The position numbers and the translations under genes are program-made. A stretch of 64,000 nt of DNA from assembly GCF_004664715.2 (NCBI RefSeq), contig NC_051063.1, forward strand, positions 113,136,829 through 113,200,828. Reading direction: 5' to 3'. The notes below the pieces were generated by a model. The model did no database searches and had not been told where the DNA came from. It worked only from the letters and a program-made list of their open reading frames with translations. Position 1 is the first letter of the stretch. The number at the start of each line of letters is the position of its first letter. The DNA comes from Peromyscus leucopus. Taxonomy: Eukaryota > Chordata > Mammalia > Rodentia > Cricetidae. Positions 1 to 12,535 of this stretch are shown here, piece by piece.

Positions 1-1401
1 GAGATTCATACTTTGTACTCAAGGCTGGGCTATACCACATCCAAAATCATACCTGACCTTGATATATGCTGATAATATGTGTGACTAGGCTTTTAATACA
101 TACATAAATGAAAACCTCATTAATGGCAGAACTCTAAAGTCCCATATCTTCTTGAAAAGTCACCATGTTTCTAAATATTTTTTGTACCTTTATTAGACAC
201 TTACATAAAAATTTCCTTTGACTCTAGACAGCTTTTTTAGCCTGATTACCCTTTGCATGTATGCCGAGGAACCGTTTCCATCAGAAACATTCATATCTCC
301 AAATCAAATTTACTCATCAGCAAAATTAGTACATGTACGTATATCAAAATTATTTTTGAGGAGAACATCAAAATACAAGCTGAAACTTGTCATTCAGGTA
401 ATATTTTTAAGAAGGAAATGTTCTTATGCAACATGACTAAAATACCCTGGGGAACTCTAAAGTCATTTTTTCATTAAATAGAGCTGAAATTATGTGAACA
501 AGTAGAACATGGGAAAGAAAGAAGGAAACAAAGCATCGAACACTGGGGAATGAAAAAATAGAAAATAGACTGTGAAAAGAACAGTGATTTGTTCAAGGTT
601 ATGTACCAAGTGAGTCAGCGAAAAAGGGCAGGGCGAGCCTATATCAAGAACCAAAGAGATCCACAGAACTGGCTGCACACTAAACCTGCCATTTTCATTG
701 GACATCACATACACATTCATTCTATCTGGAAGAAGATATTCATATTTATAAAATTCTCCCAGAGTTTAGCCAAGTGTTACTCTATAAATCCGTATTTTTA
801 AAAAGGCACATACATTGTTACCAACTAGAAATCAAACAACCACAATTTTATTTTCATATATAAAACCTGATTTAATTTTTTAACATTATCTGAGGTATGT
901 ACTATAATTTATGTCTTATGGATTTATATATCTCCAAAAAGATTAAATGGGTTGCTTAGGAATGTACCACCATGGAAATTGGTATGTTTTCACCATTCTG
1001 AGCTGTTCAGCACACTTCACCATAGGCCTTACACTTAAGACATCAAAAAGAGGTTTGTGCTTAGGGCAGAAAAATGTGATTAAACAGAAAAAGAAAGCTT
1101 TGGGAATAATCCAAGTTAGGCACCAAACTGAGATTTAAAAGAATCCGAACAACTGGACTAATTCATTATATGTGGCTGCTTTTACTAGCTAATCGATTGG
1201 GATATCAGTTGAGCATGTCTGTATAAGATTTTGATTTAGATCCTATTGATAAGCCATTTTCACATGCCAGCACCTCACAGTGAAGCCATGCGAACCCTAA
1301 TAGAAAGCTCTGAAATATTATTGATTCACTACAAAAAGTAGTCGCATTTGCCAAACCAAGCCTCTGTGACCCATGTCTACCTCTACAAAGCACAGTATCT
1401 G

Positions 1402-1785
1402 TGTTAATGTCAGCTGTCAACTTGAAACAGCCTAGAGTCATCTGAAGGAGTCTCAAATGGGGGAATGCCCAGATCAGACTGTCCTATAGTCAGGTCTGTG
1501 GGGGAATTGTCTTCACTGGTGATTGATGTGGAAGGGCTCAGCCTGGGCAGACAGACCCAGGCTGTTAAAGAAAGCTAGCTGAGCATGAACTGAGGAAGGA
1601 ATGAAAGCCAACAGCACTCCTCCACGGTTTCTGACTCAAGCTCCCGATTTGACTTCCTACCTGTCCTGAATTCTCAATGATAGATTCTGACCATCATTGT
1701 GTAAGCCAAATAAACTTATCCTTCCCCATCTTGCCTGTGCTAATTGTTTTATGCCAGCAACAGAAAGGTGGATAGAGCACACTAC
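1402..1785 (-). mobile_element. URR1-like rodent hAT-type DNA transposon, decayed
   Basis: The stretch runs from a TCAACTTGA...TAGAGTCATCTGA start, through GATTGATGTGG.AGGGCTCAGCC, to GTAAGCCAAATAAAC near its end. This is the pattern of a common rodent interspersed repeat that I associate with the non-autonomous hAT-Charlie (URR1) group. Five other members or relatives occur in this window. The family name is from memory. Confidence 0.6.
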
Positions 1786-2039
1786 TTTCCTGTGCTGTCA
1801 AATGTTTTATGCCAAACAGATTTGTTTAGGATATTGAATTCCTTCATATATGGATCCCGAAGAAAGTCAGAATTTCTGTGGCAAGCTTTCCCTATCAAAT
1901 CCCCATGCAGTAATGGGGTATATAAGCAAGCTTTGTTTTTAAGTTGAGAGGCTTACTATAAGAGAGGGAAGGAGAGAAGAAATACAAGGAACATCCAGAT
2001 AGGAGCTGAAAAGCCTTTAAGCAATAGTAAGGGTATTTA

Positions 2040-2225
2040 TGTTTCTTTATTGCCCAGCTTATTGCACAGAACACTTCAGAGAGTTACTGAACTTCCTTAA
2101 GACTCCATTTCCCAATTTTTAAAATATAAAAATGAATAGAATATACTTCATTGGATAGGAGAACTAAATTATATGCATTTGTTAACTACTTAAAACAATG
2201 TTAGGCATTCAGAGAGAAGGAATGA
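2040..2225 (-). repeat. MIR-like SINE relic
   Basis: The order CTTCCTTAAGACTCCATTTCC, then an A-rich middle, then TTAACTACTTAAAACAATG.TAGGCA follows the reverse orientation of the MIR core and tail. It is strongly diverged. Confidence 0.4.
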
Positions 2226-3729
2226 TAAGAAATGTAGCAGACCCCAAGGGACTTTAAGATATTACTTTGTAGCTTCTACAGAGCCCTTAACTTTCCAAGA
2301 CTACTTGATTCATACCAGAGTTGAACCACATTTCTTCTCTGACCCTTAACTATTCTTGTTTGGGAAGATTTAAGATATTCTAGTGCAAAACTTCAGGTGA
2401 TTCAGCAGTAAGCTGAGACTGCAGTTATTTCTGTCCTAACCCTGTGTCCCAGTTTAGTCTGGTGTTCTGTAATCAAGTCCCAGCATTGCACCCCAGTTCT
2501 GCTGTGGTGGTCCCTTGTGTCTAAGGGCTGGCTTGCAGAGCCTGTTTGGGACCTCCAGCTACATGAGGTTGGTATTTTCCAAAAGGCAGCCTATGAATGA
2601 GGACCACTTTGTTTGCAATTTGCTCTTCAAACTTTGGAAAGTATTAATAGCTGTCACTAGGAATTGAAAATATTTATATAAAGATGTAAATTTCCAACAT
2701 TTTTTGCAAAATGACATGATTTGGCAAAACGGCCCCATGTTTCTGCTGTCCTCTTTAGAGGGCCATGTGCTTTATATTTCCCACAATCCCCTATTTGATT
2801 TGTGTCTGGGATTTGCTTGGTGCCTCCAGGCATGTGCGAATGGACTCTAAGTCTGAGAACATCTGGTGAGTAGCAAGTACCTTCTTTGGGCCAATTCTAA
2901 GTACTTCTACATGCTTTACACACTTAAAGGCCAGAAATCTGTTCTTGTTATTTATTCCATTGTCCCCTCTTTCCTACTCCACACCTTGTCTGTGGGATAT
3001 GTGGTTATCTTTTGGTCCCTGGTCACCATCATCTACCCATTAACCAGCTCAAAGTACTCACAGAAAATCCCAAATCATGTCAATCATCCTCCCACACTGA
3101 GCCTATTTCCAGTCTCTAGATCTAGAATCTGTCCTTAAAATCTTTGGCCACCATAGTGGTTATGCTCCAACATTCCAGGCTTTTAGTCTACCCCATCCTT
3201 ATATTTCATGCTCATGGCTACTCTTACTATTTCAAACTCCACATATTCACAAATCTGCATAATTTATTACATGGAAAATTTATCTGTAATATTTTCCCTC
3301 CAGTTTTTATCAGGAGTCCCAAATAATCTATCAAATATTTATTCATTAACTAGGTTCCAGGTTCTGCAATAGAAATTGATCTGAATGTTTGTTTAGCCAG
3401 AAACACAATGATGTTTACCATGTCTGCTACCAGCATTTCAATCACTTTCTAGCGAAGCACCTTATAAACAGTATTTTAACAGTCTGGTCTATGCTTTTTT
3501 CCCTCATGACTGGCCACTCCGCTTTATGAAATACAAAGGAAAAAGAAACATTTGTATGACTAAGACAAGGTTCAGGAAATATCAAAACAAAACTCACACA
3601 ACTAATTATGTACATCATTTTATCATATTATTTGGATGGGATAGAACTAATTTCACAGTGACTGTTAAAATCTGCTAATTGAGTACTATCAGACTTTGAA
3701 AATAAAGTCTTAATAAAAATGGTACTTAC

Positions 3730-3783
3730 ATAAGGAATAGTGTCCAAAGTATCTGTGTTGACAATTATAGGAGCAGGGCTAGC
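3730..3783 (-). CDS. Dlg2: Dlg2 internal 54-nt exon upstream of PDZ1
   Basis: On the minus strand these 54 bases read as 18 codons, ASPAPIIVNTDTLDTIPY, with phase 0 at both ends. I recognise this peptide as the linker just before the VNGTEIEYEFEEI segment and PDZ1 of DLG2 (PSD-93/chapsyn-110). DLG2 is a MAGUK scaffold that clusters NMDA receptors and Kv1 channels at synapses; DLG1 has a similar but distinct peptide here. The splice signals are excellent. The acceptor is a long T-rich tract ending in CTCCAG directly before GCTAGC. The donor is TAT followed by GTAAGT (bases 3724-3729). The exon is symmetric, so it can be included or skipped without a frameshift. From family knowledge, it is joined to several alternative N-terminal exons; two of these (23267-23371 and 60558-60866) are in this window. 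The next exon lies beyond the left edge. The peptide match is from memory, but it is long and exact enough to separate DLG2 from its paralogues. Confidence 0.95.
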
Positions 3784-3822
3784 CTGGAGAAAAGAAATAA
3801 AAAAAAAATTTAAGTAACCAAT
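3784..3822 (-). promoter_or_regulatory. Dlg2: 3' splice site of the 54-nt Dlg2 exon
   Basis: Read on the minus strand, a run of T broken by few other bases precedes CTCCAG and the exon. A TTACTTAA motif about 30 nt upstream (around 3812-3819) could serve as the branch point. The strength of this tract suggests efficient inclusion by default. Confidence 0.8.
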
Positions 3823-5334
3823 AATCTGTTCAGAGACCAATTCTGTTACTGTATTTTACAAAGATACCCACAAGCATTTCCTGAGGCCTGGTACCTGCTC
3901 TGAGCAGATTTTGGAAGCTGAAATAGGAAGGTTGAGTTTCCATATATCCTCTCACTTCAAGTACTTATTTGCAATGCTTAATAAAGTAAATTAAGCATTA
4001 ATAAAAATCACATCAATTTTCCCTTTAATTGTACACAACAGTAATAGGGTTTGGGCTCCACAAGAGGTAGGGATTTCTATTAAATTGGGTAGAAGTTAAA
4101 ACATGTGCCATTTCTTTATAAAATGAGTTTGCTAAAGAAATTTGATTTTTCTCTCAAGTAAGCACAATCAAATTTCAGCTAATATTTAAACCAGCATATG
4201 ACAGTATACCTACCTAATGCAATAAAGGTTCACTTACAAATATTTATCTAGTACATATGTTATATCATCTTTTATATTTATGTATCTATGATCATGAACA
4301 TTAGACCAAAAAATGAAAAATCAGAGATTCCAGAAAATTATATTTGATGTGGTAAGCTTCCTTTTTCAAAAAGATTTGTGCAGTTTCCAGTAATTTCCTG
4401 TAAATTTAAAGGGAACCTGTGGAAGACTGATATAGGAGTGCTACAGGACCATGCATTGGAAAATAAGAGATGGCCATCTATTTGCATCAACAATCTGACT
4501 TCATGAATATTGAATAGACCTATCTTTATTTTCAAGTTCCTACAATTGTCACATCAACCTTTCCTTCATTCCCCAGAGGATCTTTAAAATCCATCCCAAA
4601 TTACAGATTTCATTTAGATAGGGGAAATACTCTCATCATGATTAATTGAGAGCTGTCCTATGCGATGCAGTGTCTTGGCAAGTGCTCAACTTTTGGGACA
4701 TTTCATTAACTCTGTCCTCTGGAGTTAACAGAGTTAACAGCATTTTAATGTCAGTCTGTGCCAGTGGAATCCTAATCCAAAGACTAATGGAATTGCATTA
4801 GGCTTTATGTGACAAAATTCTATTGCTTAACTTAAAACACCAGGAATAACAAACATGAACTTGATGTACATATTTACATAGCAGGTCAGCTGGATACTCA
4901 TGGTGTGTTATTAATTATCAGTAAGTATCTTGCAGGTGAATAGAGACTTTGGAGAAAGGTAGATCACATATATGCAAACCCTATGACCCACAAAAGAGCC
5001 TGTGACTCATATCTTTATGGCAATTGAAAACTGCCTATCTATCATAGCTTGTCTTTGTTATCAAGCATGGAATTGATCACTAAATTTACATCGAATAAAT
5101 CTGAGGTTTTATTTAAACTTTTTTCTTATAGATTATATTTTATGATATATGAATACATTTAAGAATCCATTTCCTATGCGGAGTTATATATAACTTTCTG
5201 CTTATGCTATTTCTATTTCCCATATGTAAATTTGGTCTTTGCAACAAGATTCCATATGCAAAAATGAACAAAGATTATGTATGTCTCTAGAACTCTCTAT
5301 TTGAATTGTATATACAAAAGAAAACACAAATTTT

Positions 5335-5425
5335 ATTATGATTATTATTAATTGTGCAGTGCTGAGTATCAAAACCATGGTTTTGCCCATGTTCTCTACC
5401 ATTAGGCTATTTACCCAGCCCTACT
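5335..5425 (-). mobile_element. ID-type SINE relic, reverse orientation
   Basis: The sequence GTGCAGTGCTGAGTATCAAAACCATGG ... CTCTACCATTAGGCTATTTACCCAGCC is the reverse complement of a tRNA-Ala-derived ID head (GGCTGGGTAAATAGCCTAATGG...). It has several substitutions. Confidence 0.6.
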
Positions 5426-6317
5426 TAGGAATCACTGACTAAATGCAACTATAAAGTATATATGAGGGCTCAAAGAAAAACATTATATATCGTATAGATC
5501 TTTATAAACTTTACCAAACATTTTCAAGATACTTGTCTGCCCCCATGCTAATATCTGAGTTACTCATATAAGATTTGTTAATTCTGACTTTTGTTTCCCA
5601 CTTGGCTTTTGCAAGGATCAGAAGTCAGGCCTGGATTGGTCTGGTTGGGTTTCTGAGTTTTAGCAATCAGTTTCCTGGTTGCTTTGATGGTTCCCTCTAA
5701 GTTTCTTCTCCACACTGCCCTATATATAAACCTTGTTTCATAGTAGATCTCCTCTTTAATTGAACCCATCAATCAAACTGGTGACTCAACACACTCCAGC
5801 CTCCCTTTCCCATATGCTTATTCCCATCCACTGGAAGGAGACCCATAACAAATCTGGGAAGAGAGAAATAATTTCCTTTTCATCTGCAGCTTTAAGGCTG
5901 ATGTTTGTCTAAACCTAGGCAGGCATTTTGAAATTTTAAAGTATTAAGAAAAACAGCCTTTCCTGGGTGACCCCAACAGTGAAGGGCAAATGGTTTTCCC
6001 TTGACTTTACATTCTCTTGCATATGGAGAAAGCCAGTTTACTGCAGGAAAAAATGAAGCTAATCACAGAGAATCAAGAAGCAGGTGGAGAGAACACTGCT
6101 AAAATGTCAATTATTAGATCAAGTGATTCATCCATTGCTGCGTCCTTTCTGTCTTTGTGATTCATAGCCTACCTGAGCATTCCAAGCTAATAGTGGCCAT
6201 TTGGCCTTGGCCAGTAAAAGAATGACTTCTGGGCTTTCCATTAAGAGAATCACATTAATAAGGAAGTCCACACAATGAAGGTATACTTTGCAGAGTTCAT
6301 GATTGTCTTTGTCAGGT

Positions 6318-6724
6318 TTTATCATTGCTGTAATAAAACACCATGATCAAGGAAACTTGGGGAGGAAAGGGTTTATTTGATATACACTTCCACATCCCTG
6401 TTCATCACTGAAGGAAGTCGAGACAGGAGCTCAAACAGGGCCAGAACCTGGAAGCAGGAGCTGATGCAGAGGCTATGGAGGATTGTTGCTCACTCATTTG
6501 TTCCTCATGGCTTATTCAGTTTGCTTTCTTATAGAACACAAGACCACCAACCCAGGGGTAGCCCAACCAATCATGGATTGGGCCCTCCCACATCACTCAC
6601 TAATTAAGAAAATGCTCTACATGCTTGCCTATAGCATGATTTTATGGAGGCATTTTCTCAACTGAAGCTCTGTCATCTCCAGTGACTCTAGCTTGTGTCA
6701 AGTTGACATAAAACTAGCTAGCAC
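6318..6724 (+). mobile_element. URR1-like rodent hAT-type DNA transposon, near complete
   Basis: It begins ATTGCTGTAATAAAACACCATGATCAAGG and continues GGGGAGGAAAGGGTTTATTT, AGGAGCTGATGCAGAGGC, GGGCCCTCCCACATCA, AATTAAGAAAATGCTCTACA, ending GCTTGTGTCAAGTTGACATAAAACTAGCTAG. This is a well-preserved copy of a very common rodent repeat. I assign it to the hAT-Charlie URR1 group from memory. Confidence 0.65.
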
Positions 6725-7266
6725 AATGATGCTCACCCTTGATGCTGTCTACTTTTGGATGTTGCAAACTGCCAGTTCTGTGAAATATTTATAATATAAG
6801 TAAGCAGGTTGTTTCAGACCACCTACAGTGAAGAAGTCTTCTCAAACAAGGTTTTAGTAGGGAGTACAGTTTCTCGAAAGCATGCTGGGTATCAGGAAGC
6901 TCATTCCCAGAAGTGCAGGATGAACAAGGTCAAAGACTGAACCCAGGCCCATTTCTGAAATTTTAAGGAGCAGCATAGGAAAACAGAAGAATCAACTAGT
7001 TCATCAACCAGACTGCATGCCATGACCAGTAAGATTGCAGCATGAGGAATGGAACAAGCATTCCAGCCTAGCCAGAGCATGAAAATGGAAGGCAAGCAGT
7101 TGCCAAATTAAGAAGGAGGTAAAATATGTCTGGAACAGTTTATAAACTGCTGTTAGGGCCTGGCATCTTGATTGTCTTCTCATTCTTTCAGGACAAGGGC
7201 ATAGTCCCTAAAATGACCTTAATATAAGCCATGGTGTGATAACTTGAAACCAAATGGAAGCCACTG

Positions 7267-7362
<96 letters not shown>

Positions 7363-7441
7363 CAGAGAGAGACAGAGAGACAGAGACAGAGAGACAGAGA
7401 GATGGAGAGACGGAAAGACAGAGACAGACAGAGACAGAGAG
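7267..7441 (+). repeat. Compound (GT)n-(GA)n-(CAGAGA)n microsatellite
   Basis: About 40 bases of pure GT are followed by pure GA, then a degenerating CAGAGA array to 7441. The GA part is polypurine with mirror symmetry. Open frames across it on both strands are pure simple-repeat artefacts. Confidence 0.97.
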
Positions 7442-8164
7442 ACATTTCCCTGAAAATTATCAATCTCTGAACTTCAAGCTATCCATCAGCTGGCTTTCAC
7501 TGGCTGCTGGTAGATACCCTATTAGCTAACCTTTAGCTTCATGATCTGTAGAGGCTGCCAGGAGGATCAGCCCCATTTGGATTATAGCTTGATTCTGGCC
7601 AGGAGAGGAGCATATTGGGGTTATCTATCTGTATATTCTGTTGGGTCTGAAATAAGACCTCAGTATTAAGAAGTGAACTGGATATGCCAAGGACTGATAA
7701 CCAAGATGGCTGTGTTTTGTGTTAGCTTTTTCCTCACAACCTCCATTAAGCTGGCCTATATGGAAACAAGAATGGGTTGAAAAAGATAAATCTCTCTTTT
7801 TTTTTTCTTCCTAAATTGTACTCGTGTTCTCTTTTGAAATGAAAACTTTCTCTTCCTTCTCCTTATTTCCCACAGTTTGCTAGGCTGTATCTCCATAACC
7901 TTGGACAGTCTCAGGCTTCTATCCCTTGTTGAAGGAAGTACTTGGAACCTATAATTACCATCAGTTGAAGACTTCCAAGACCACCACTCAGTCACACCTA
8001 GATTCCTGCCATTTAAAAGATGGTGGCTAACAATTACACATTCACTAATGTGGCACCTAGTTCATATAAATCAGCTTTTTAAATCACCAAGTAATACTAT
8101 GAGAGAGGAACAACTTGCTGTAATTTACATGTGGGGGAAAAAGAGGATTTTAAGTTGAGATAAG

Positions 8165-9330
8165 GAATGTTTATTTTCTTTTTTCTTAATTTTCTTATTT
8201 ATTTATTCTACTTTTTTATTTTGGCATTTATTCTTCTTTCATATATTACATCCTGACCATAGTTTCCCTTCTTTCCACTCATCCCAATCCCTCCCCACCT
8301 CCTCTTTCTCCTAGTTGACTCCTCCTTCCTTTCCCTTTAGAAAAGAGCAGGCCTCCCAGCGATATCAATCGAACATGGCACAAGTTAAAATAAGGCTTGG
8401 CACATACCCTCATATCAAGGCTGAATGAGGCAACCCTGTAGGAGAAAAAGGGTGCCAAGAGCAGGCAAGAAGTTAGGAGTCCCTCAAGAACACTAAGTTG
8501 CACCACCATCAACTATATGCAGGCCCTAGCTCAGCCCTAATTGTTGCTTCAGTCTCTGTGAGCCCCTATGATCCCTGATAAATTGATTCTATGGGCACTG
8601 TTCTTGTGGTGTCCTTGACCTCTCTGGCTCCTGTAATTCCTCTTCTTCTTCCACAGGGTTCTCTGAGCTCTGCCTAATGTTTGACTGTGGGTCTTTGTAT
8701 CTACTCCCATCAATTGCTGGATGAACCCTCTCTGATGATGATTGGGCTAGACTCTGGTCTATGATTATAGCACAATATTATTATTTCACTGACTTTTTTG
8801 TTGTCATTGGCCAGTCATGTTTGGTTCTATCCAAGGTCTCTGGGGTGTTCAGCCTCTGGTTCCTGGCTATCCAGCCAGTGTCAGGCATGGAATCCCCCTC
8901 ATGGTGTGGGCCTCAAGTTGAACTAGTCATTAGTAGGCCACTCCCATAGTTCTGTGCCACATTTACCCCCCAGAACATCTTGAAGGCAGGACAAATTGTA
9001 GGTAGTAGTTTTTGTGGCTGGGTTGGTACCCCAGTCCCACTACAGGAAGCCTTGCCTGGTTGTAGGAGATGAATAATTCAGGCTCCATATTCCCCATTTC
9101 TAGGAGTCTTCACTAGGGGCACTCTCATAGATTTCAAGGAGTTTCCATTGCGTTGGTTTTCCTTATCACCTCCCCACAGTTCCTCAAATTCCAGTCATCT
9201 CTCCCATTATTCTCTCCTGCTGCCCCTCCCCACAACCTGGTCCCTCATGTTCTCATCTCTACTCACCCCCAGTCTACCCAAAAAAAATCTATATTTCCCC
9301 TTCCCAGGTAGATCCATTGAATTTTCTTTA
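8165..9330 (-). mobile_element. L1 3' end (rodent), reverse orientation
   Basis: A T-rich left edge is followed by C-rich pyrimidine sequence, then AAAGAGCAGGCCTCCCAG, GAACATGGCACAAGTTAAAATAAGGC and GTTTGACTGTGGGTCTTTGTAT. This is the reverse complement of the 3' part of a rodent L1. A sibling at about 36166-37010 shares these landmarks in the same order. No ORF2 remains. Confidence 0.75.
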
Positions 9331-9359
9331 ATTTTACAAATAGGATAGTAATATAGAAA

Positions 9360-9835
9360 AGTGACATGCTTTAGATGTCATAATTACTTAAAATTAAGAA
9401 CTGATGTTACAATAATAACAATTGTAGTAATAGAAGTATTAAGTCTTTGGTGAGATATTACTATGTGTTAGTGGTGAAGATACTTTAAGATAAACCAATG
9501 CATTTAATTTTTGTGGTATTAAAAAAATTATATTGTCATCACTGAAAAGAAACAGAAAAGGAAGGAAGGCAGAAGGTTGGAAGGGAGGACAGGGAACCGG
9601 AAGGGAAGGAAAGGGGAGTCAGGGGACGTGAAGGGGAGGAGCAGAGAGGACCAGAAGGGAAGGGAAGATGGCGTAAGGGAAAGGGGAGGGGAGAGGAGAG
9701 AGGTGTGGGTGAGGTCAGGGAGAAAAGCAGGAAAGGAAAGAGGCTGAAGTTGACTAATTTGCTTAAGGTCATAAATCTAAGGAGATCCATGAAAGGTTTC
9801 CATTCATGTCTTTCTTGCATCAGAACCCAGGTGCA
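9360..9835 (+). repeat. MIR relic split by a polypurine tract
   Basis: The left part ends in TTTAATTTTTGTGGTATTA...AAATTATATTGTCATCACTGAAAAGAAAC, like the MIR middle. After the purine tract, TTGACTAATTTGCTTAAGGTCATAAATCTAAGG and CAGAACCCAGGTGCAAA match the MIR core's later part. The order is right for one MIR interrupted by a GGGAAGG-type expansion. Confidence 0.45.
9545..9745 (+). repeat. Polypurine GGGAAGG-rich tract, about 200 bp
   Basis: The stretch is almost only A and G, with many GGGAAGG, GGGGAGG and GGAAGG units and very few pyrimidines. In the Dlg2 transcript it is a 200-nt pyrimidine tract. Such sequence can form triplex or G-quadruplex structures. Confidence 0.85.
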
Positions 9836-10630
9836 AATCTATTTGCTCATTGATCTGTTGAACTTCAGATAAGCAGACTGAAATTACTCCTCTTTCCCGT
9901 TCTCTCTTCCTTTCTTTTTTTCTCTTCATCTTCTTTCTTGGCCTGGAGAGTTAGCAGTTTCTCTTTCATACTCTAAGGAGAAGTTTCTCTTCATACTGAC
10001 TGAGATTCAATTTCCCAATTCTCACAAGGTTTCTAGGTCCCCTAATCTATTGCAAACCTCTGTTTTAAAAATGGGACAATGCTATTTTCTAGTTAACCTA
10101 TTTCTCAAGAAGTGAGGTAAAAAAAAAAAATACATGTGAAGCCAAATAGAGCCCTATAAATAGAAGGTTATGTTGTCACTGGATTTAGCTTTTGCTTTTT
10201 CAAATATTGTAGCCTCGTCTTCTCCACAATACCAACCAGGTAGGTGCAGTGCCATCCAACCCAGCTGTACGTCATCACTACTGAATTCACCAGTGGGTTC
10301 TTGTCACCTGATCAGTGCTCATCCTGAAGTGATGGGAGCATGCACCTCACAGCAAAGGACACTGAGGCAGGGAGAGTGGGTAAGAGAGCACCATGGGTGC
10401 CTATGGGCTTAGCAAACTGGACTTCACTATAGGCTAATGGCTGAAGAGGCCAAGATCATGGATGCCATCCCTAATTCTGAAAAACCTAGATGGTAACCTA
10501 CTTCATTTGCCAACAGCCTAGTTAAAAAAAATAGGAAGGTTGATAAGCAGATGCATGTTTTTCACTTGAACAAATTCAACTTTGAAGCAACTCCCCTTGA
10601 GTCCCCCCATTTATCACTTAACTTATTTCT

Positions 10631-10655
10631 TCATTCATTCATTCATTCATTCATT
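10631..10655 (+). repeat. (CATT)n short tandem repeat
   Basis: About six copies of CATT in tandem, directly before a T-rich stretch that looks like a worn SINE fragment. Confidence 0.85.
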
Positions 10656-10754
10656 TGTTTTTTGAAGGCAGGTTTTTGGTATCTAGACCAGGGTGTCCTG
10701 AAGCTCATGATTCTCAGGGTTTATATTCCTGAGTGCAATGAACTTTCTTAATGA

Positions 10755-11465
10755 TAAAAAAGAACAGCATAGAGGGAGACATCATAGGGATAGAGAGAAC
10801 CCTGATGCTAGAGAAGTTCCCAGGAATCCACAAGGATGACTACTAGCAATAGTGGAGAAGGTGCCTGAACTGGCTTGCCCCAGTAATCAGATCAGTGAAT
10901 ACCCTAACTGTCATCATAGAGCCTTTCTCCAGTAACTGATGGAAGCAGGTGCAGAGATCCACAGCCAAACACCAGGCCAAGCTCCAGGAGTCCAGTCGAA
11001 GACAGAGAAAAGGAATTCTATGAGAAAGGGGCATCAAAATCATGATGGGGAAACTCACAGAGACAATCAAGCCAAACAGTGGGAACTCGTGAAATTTAGA
11101 CCAACACCTCTGGAGCCTCCATGTGACTAGACTAGGCCCTCTGTGTAAATGAGACAGTTGTGTAGCTGATCTGCTTAAGGGGCCCCCTGGCAGTAGGATC
11201 AGGATCCATCCCTGGTACATGAGCTGGCTTTTTGGAGCCCACTACCTGTGGTAGGACACCTTGCACAGCCTTGATGCAGGGGGAGGGGCTTGGACCTGCT
11301 TCTACTGAATGTACCAGGCTCTGTTAACTCCCCATGGGAGGCCTTACTTTCTTATAGGAGGGAATGGAGAGGGGGAAGGCAGAAGGAGCGGAAGGAGGGA
11401 AGAGGGGGATCTGTGATTGGTACGTAAAATGAATAATAAAATTTCTTAATTAAAAAATAAATAAA
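10755..11465 (+). mobile_element. L1 3' end, forward orientation with A-rich tail
   Basis: Landmarks in order are AGATCAGTGAATACCCTAACTG, ACTGATGGAAGCAGGTGCAG, AGATCCACAGCCAAACACCAGGCCAAGC, CTCCAGGAGTCCAGTCGAAG, and a G-rich stretch before an AATAAAATTTCTTAATTAAA tail. The same landmarks recur at about 26260-26385. The antisense 125-codon open frame at 10843-11220 lies within it and is not a gene. Confidence 0.8.
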
Positions 11466-11774
11466 AGAATCAATAAAATGAAAAAAGAACATCATTCTAT
11501 CCTAATTGATAAGAAAAAATGGTATGAAGTAATTTCTCTAGAGTTTGGCTGGAAAAAGAAAGATGCCAAACCTATCAAATTTTCTTCCATAAAAGTAACT
11601 CTTAGCCATTCATTCTGCAGAACTTGTTTCATTACCCTGTAAAGACTGGATGAGTAGACAAAAATCTGTTCTATTCAGCAAATTTTCCTCATTAATACCA
11701 TCATAGTACTCCAGACTGTTGGATTAAAATTTTCCCATCACCACTTGATCCTCTAACACAAGGACCTCCAAACT

Positions 11775-11875
11775 TTGGGTATAGCTCAGTGATGGAGTAT
11801 TTACCTAGCATATGTGAAACCCTGGCTTAGATCTCCAAAACCATAATGAAACAAAATACAAGAAATGTAATGCTT
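11775..11875 (+). mobile_element. ID-type SINE
   Basis: The head GGGTATAGCTCAGTGATGGAGTATTTACCTAGCATATGTGAAACCCTGGCTTAGATCTCCA keeps the A-box and B-box layout of the tRNA-Ala-derived ID family. An AC/A-rich tail follows. Confidence 0.75.
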
Positions 11876-12299
11876 TGCAGAAGATTTATGATATTCTAAA
11901 GACCTTAGTTAGGTTAAGTTAATCACCCCTTTCTCCCTGGTGTAGAAAGCATGGCATATCCTGGAGATGAGACACAGAATAAAAGGACCAGGGAATCAAA
12001 CAATTTTCTTTATGTTTTTACTAGATTCAGTATCACTTAGATCAGAAGGTAGAAACTGTTTAGACTGTTAGCTATGGAGACCCCAGGCCCTGCACTGTCT
12101 CCTTGTTCTTCCTTCTGTTTAGTACACAAGCTAAAATAAATGACTCATGAAAAGCTGGCCTACAGATCAATACCAAACCCAAGTTGATAATTATTTCAAA
12201 TACCAATATCATGTTTCATATCATATGTAAAGTGTTCATACATATTTGATAATTAAATTCCCACAGGAAGAAAGAAGAGCCAAAATATTGATTGACCAA

Positions 12300-12535
12300 G
12301 TTCCCACTGTGCCAGGCAGAAAAGCAAGATTTTATATTTTGTATTATTGCTTATTCCTTATATAACTTCAAGGGGTGGGGGAATGACAGGGTTTTCTCTT
12401 GTCTACAGATAAAGAAACAGAAGCTGAGGATGATTCAGTGAATATGTCAAATTTAGATATCTAGAGTGAATCAAAGCTAGATCTCAAACCCAAGTCTTCT
12501 GATTTTTAACCTCCCTGCTCTTTGCCATTCACCCA
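12300..12535 (+). repeat. MIR SINE
   Basis: TGTGCCAGGC is followed by a T/A-rich middle, then CAGATAAAGAAACAGAAGCTGAGG and a block ending CTTCTGATTTTTAACCTCCCTGCTCTTTGCC. This is the forward MIR pattern (gradient, 'gaaactgaggc' core, tail). Confidence 0.65.

Larger units (their letters stand above)
1..3729 (-). other. Dlg2: Dlg2 intron downstream of the 54-nt exon (partial)
   Basis: This is intron on the minus strand, cut by the left window edge. It holds a URR1-like element (about 1402-1785) and a weak MIR (about 2040-2225). In 1-1400 and 2230-3729 I see only unique AT-rich sequence, with no exon-like frame flanked by splice sites. Confidence 0.85.

Noticed and set aside
7188..7529. Frames rich in Cys-Val or Arg-Glu repeats
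   Set aside because: They are translations of the (GT)n(GA)n microsatellite; the same applies at 18.0, 18.5, 28.4, 35.1, 36.1, 49.1 and 62.4 kb.
10843..11220. 125-codon minus-strand open frame
   Set aside because: It lies fully within a plus-strand L1 3' end and runs antisense to it; no recognisable domain.
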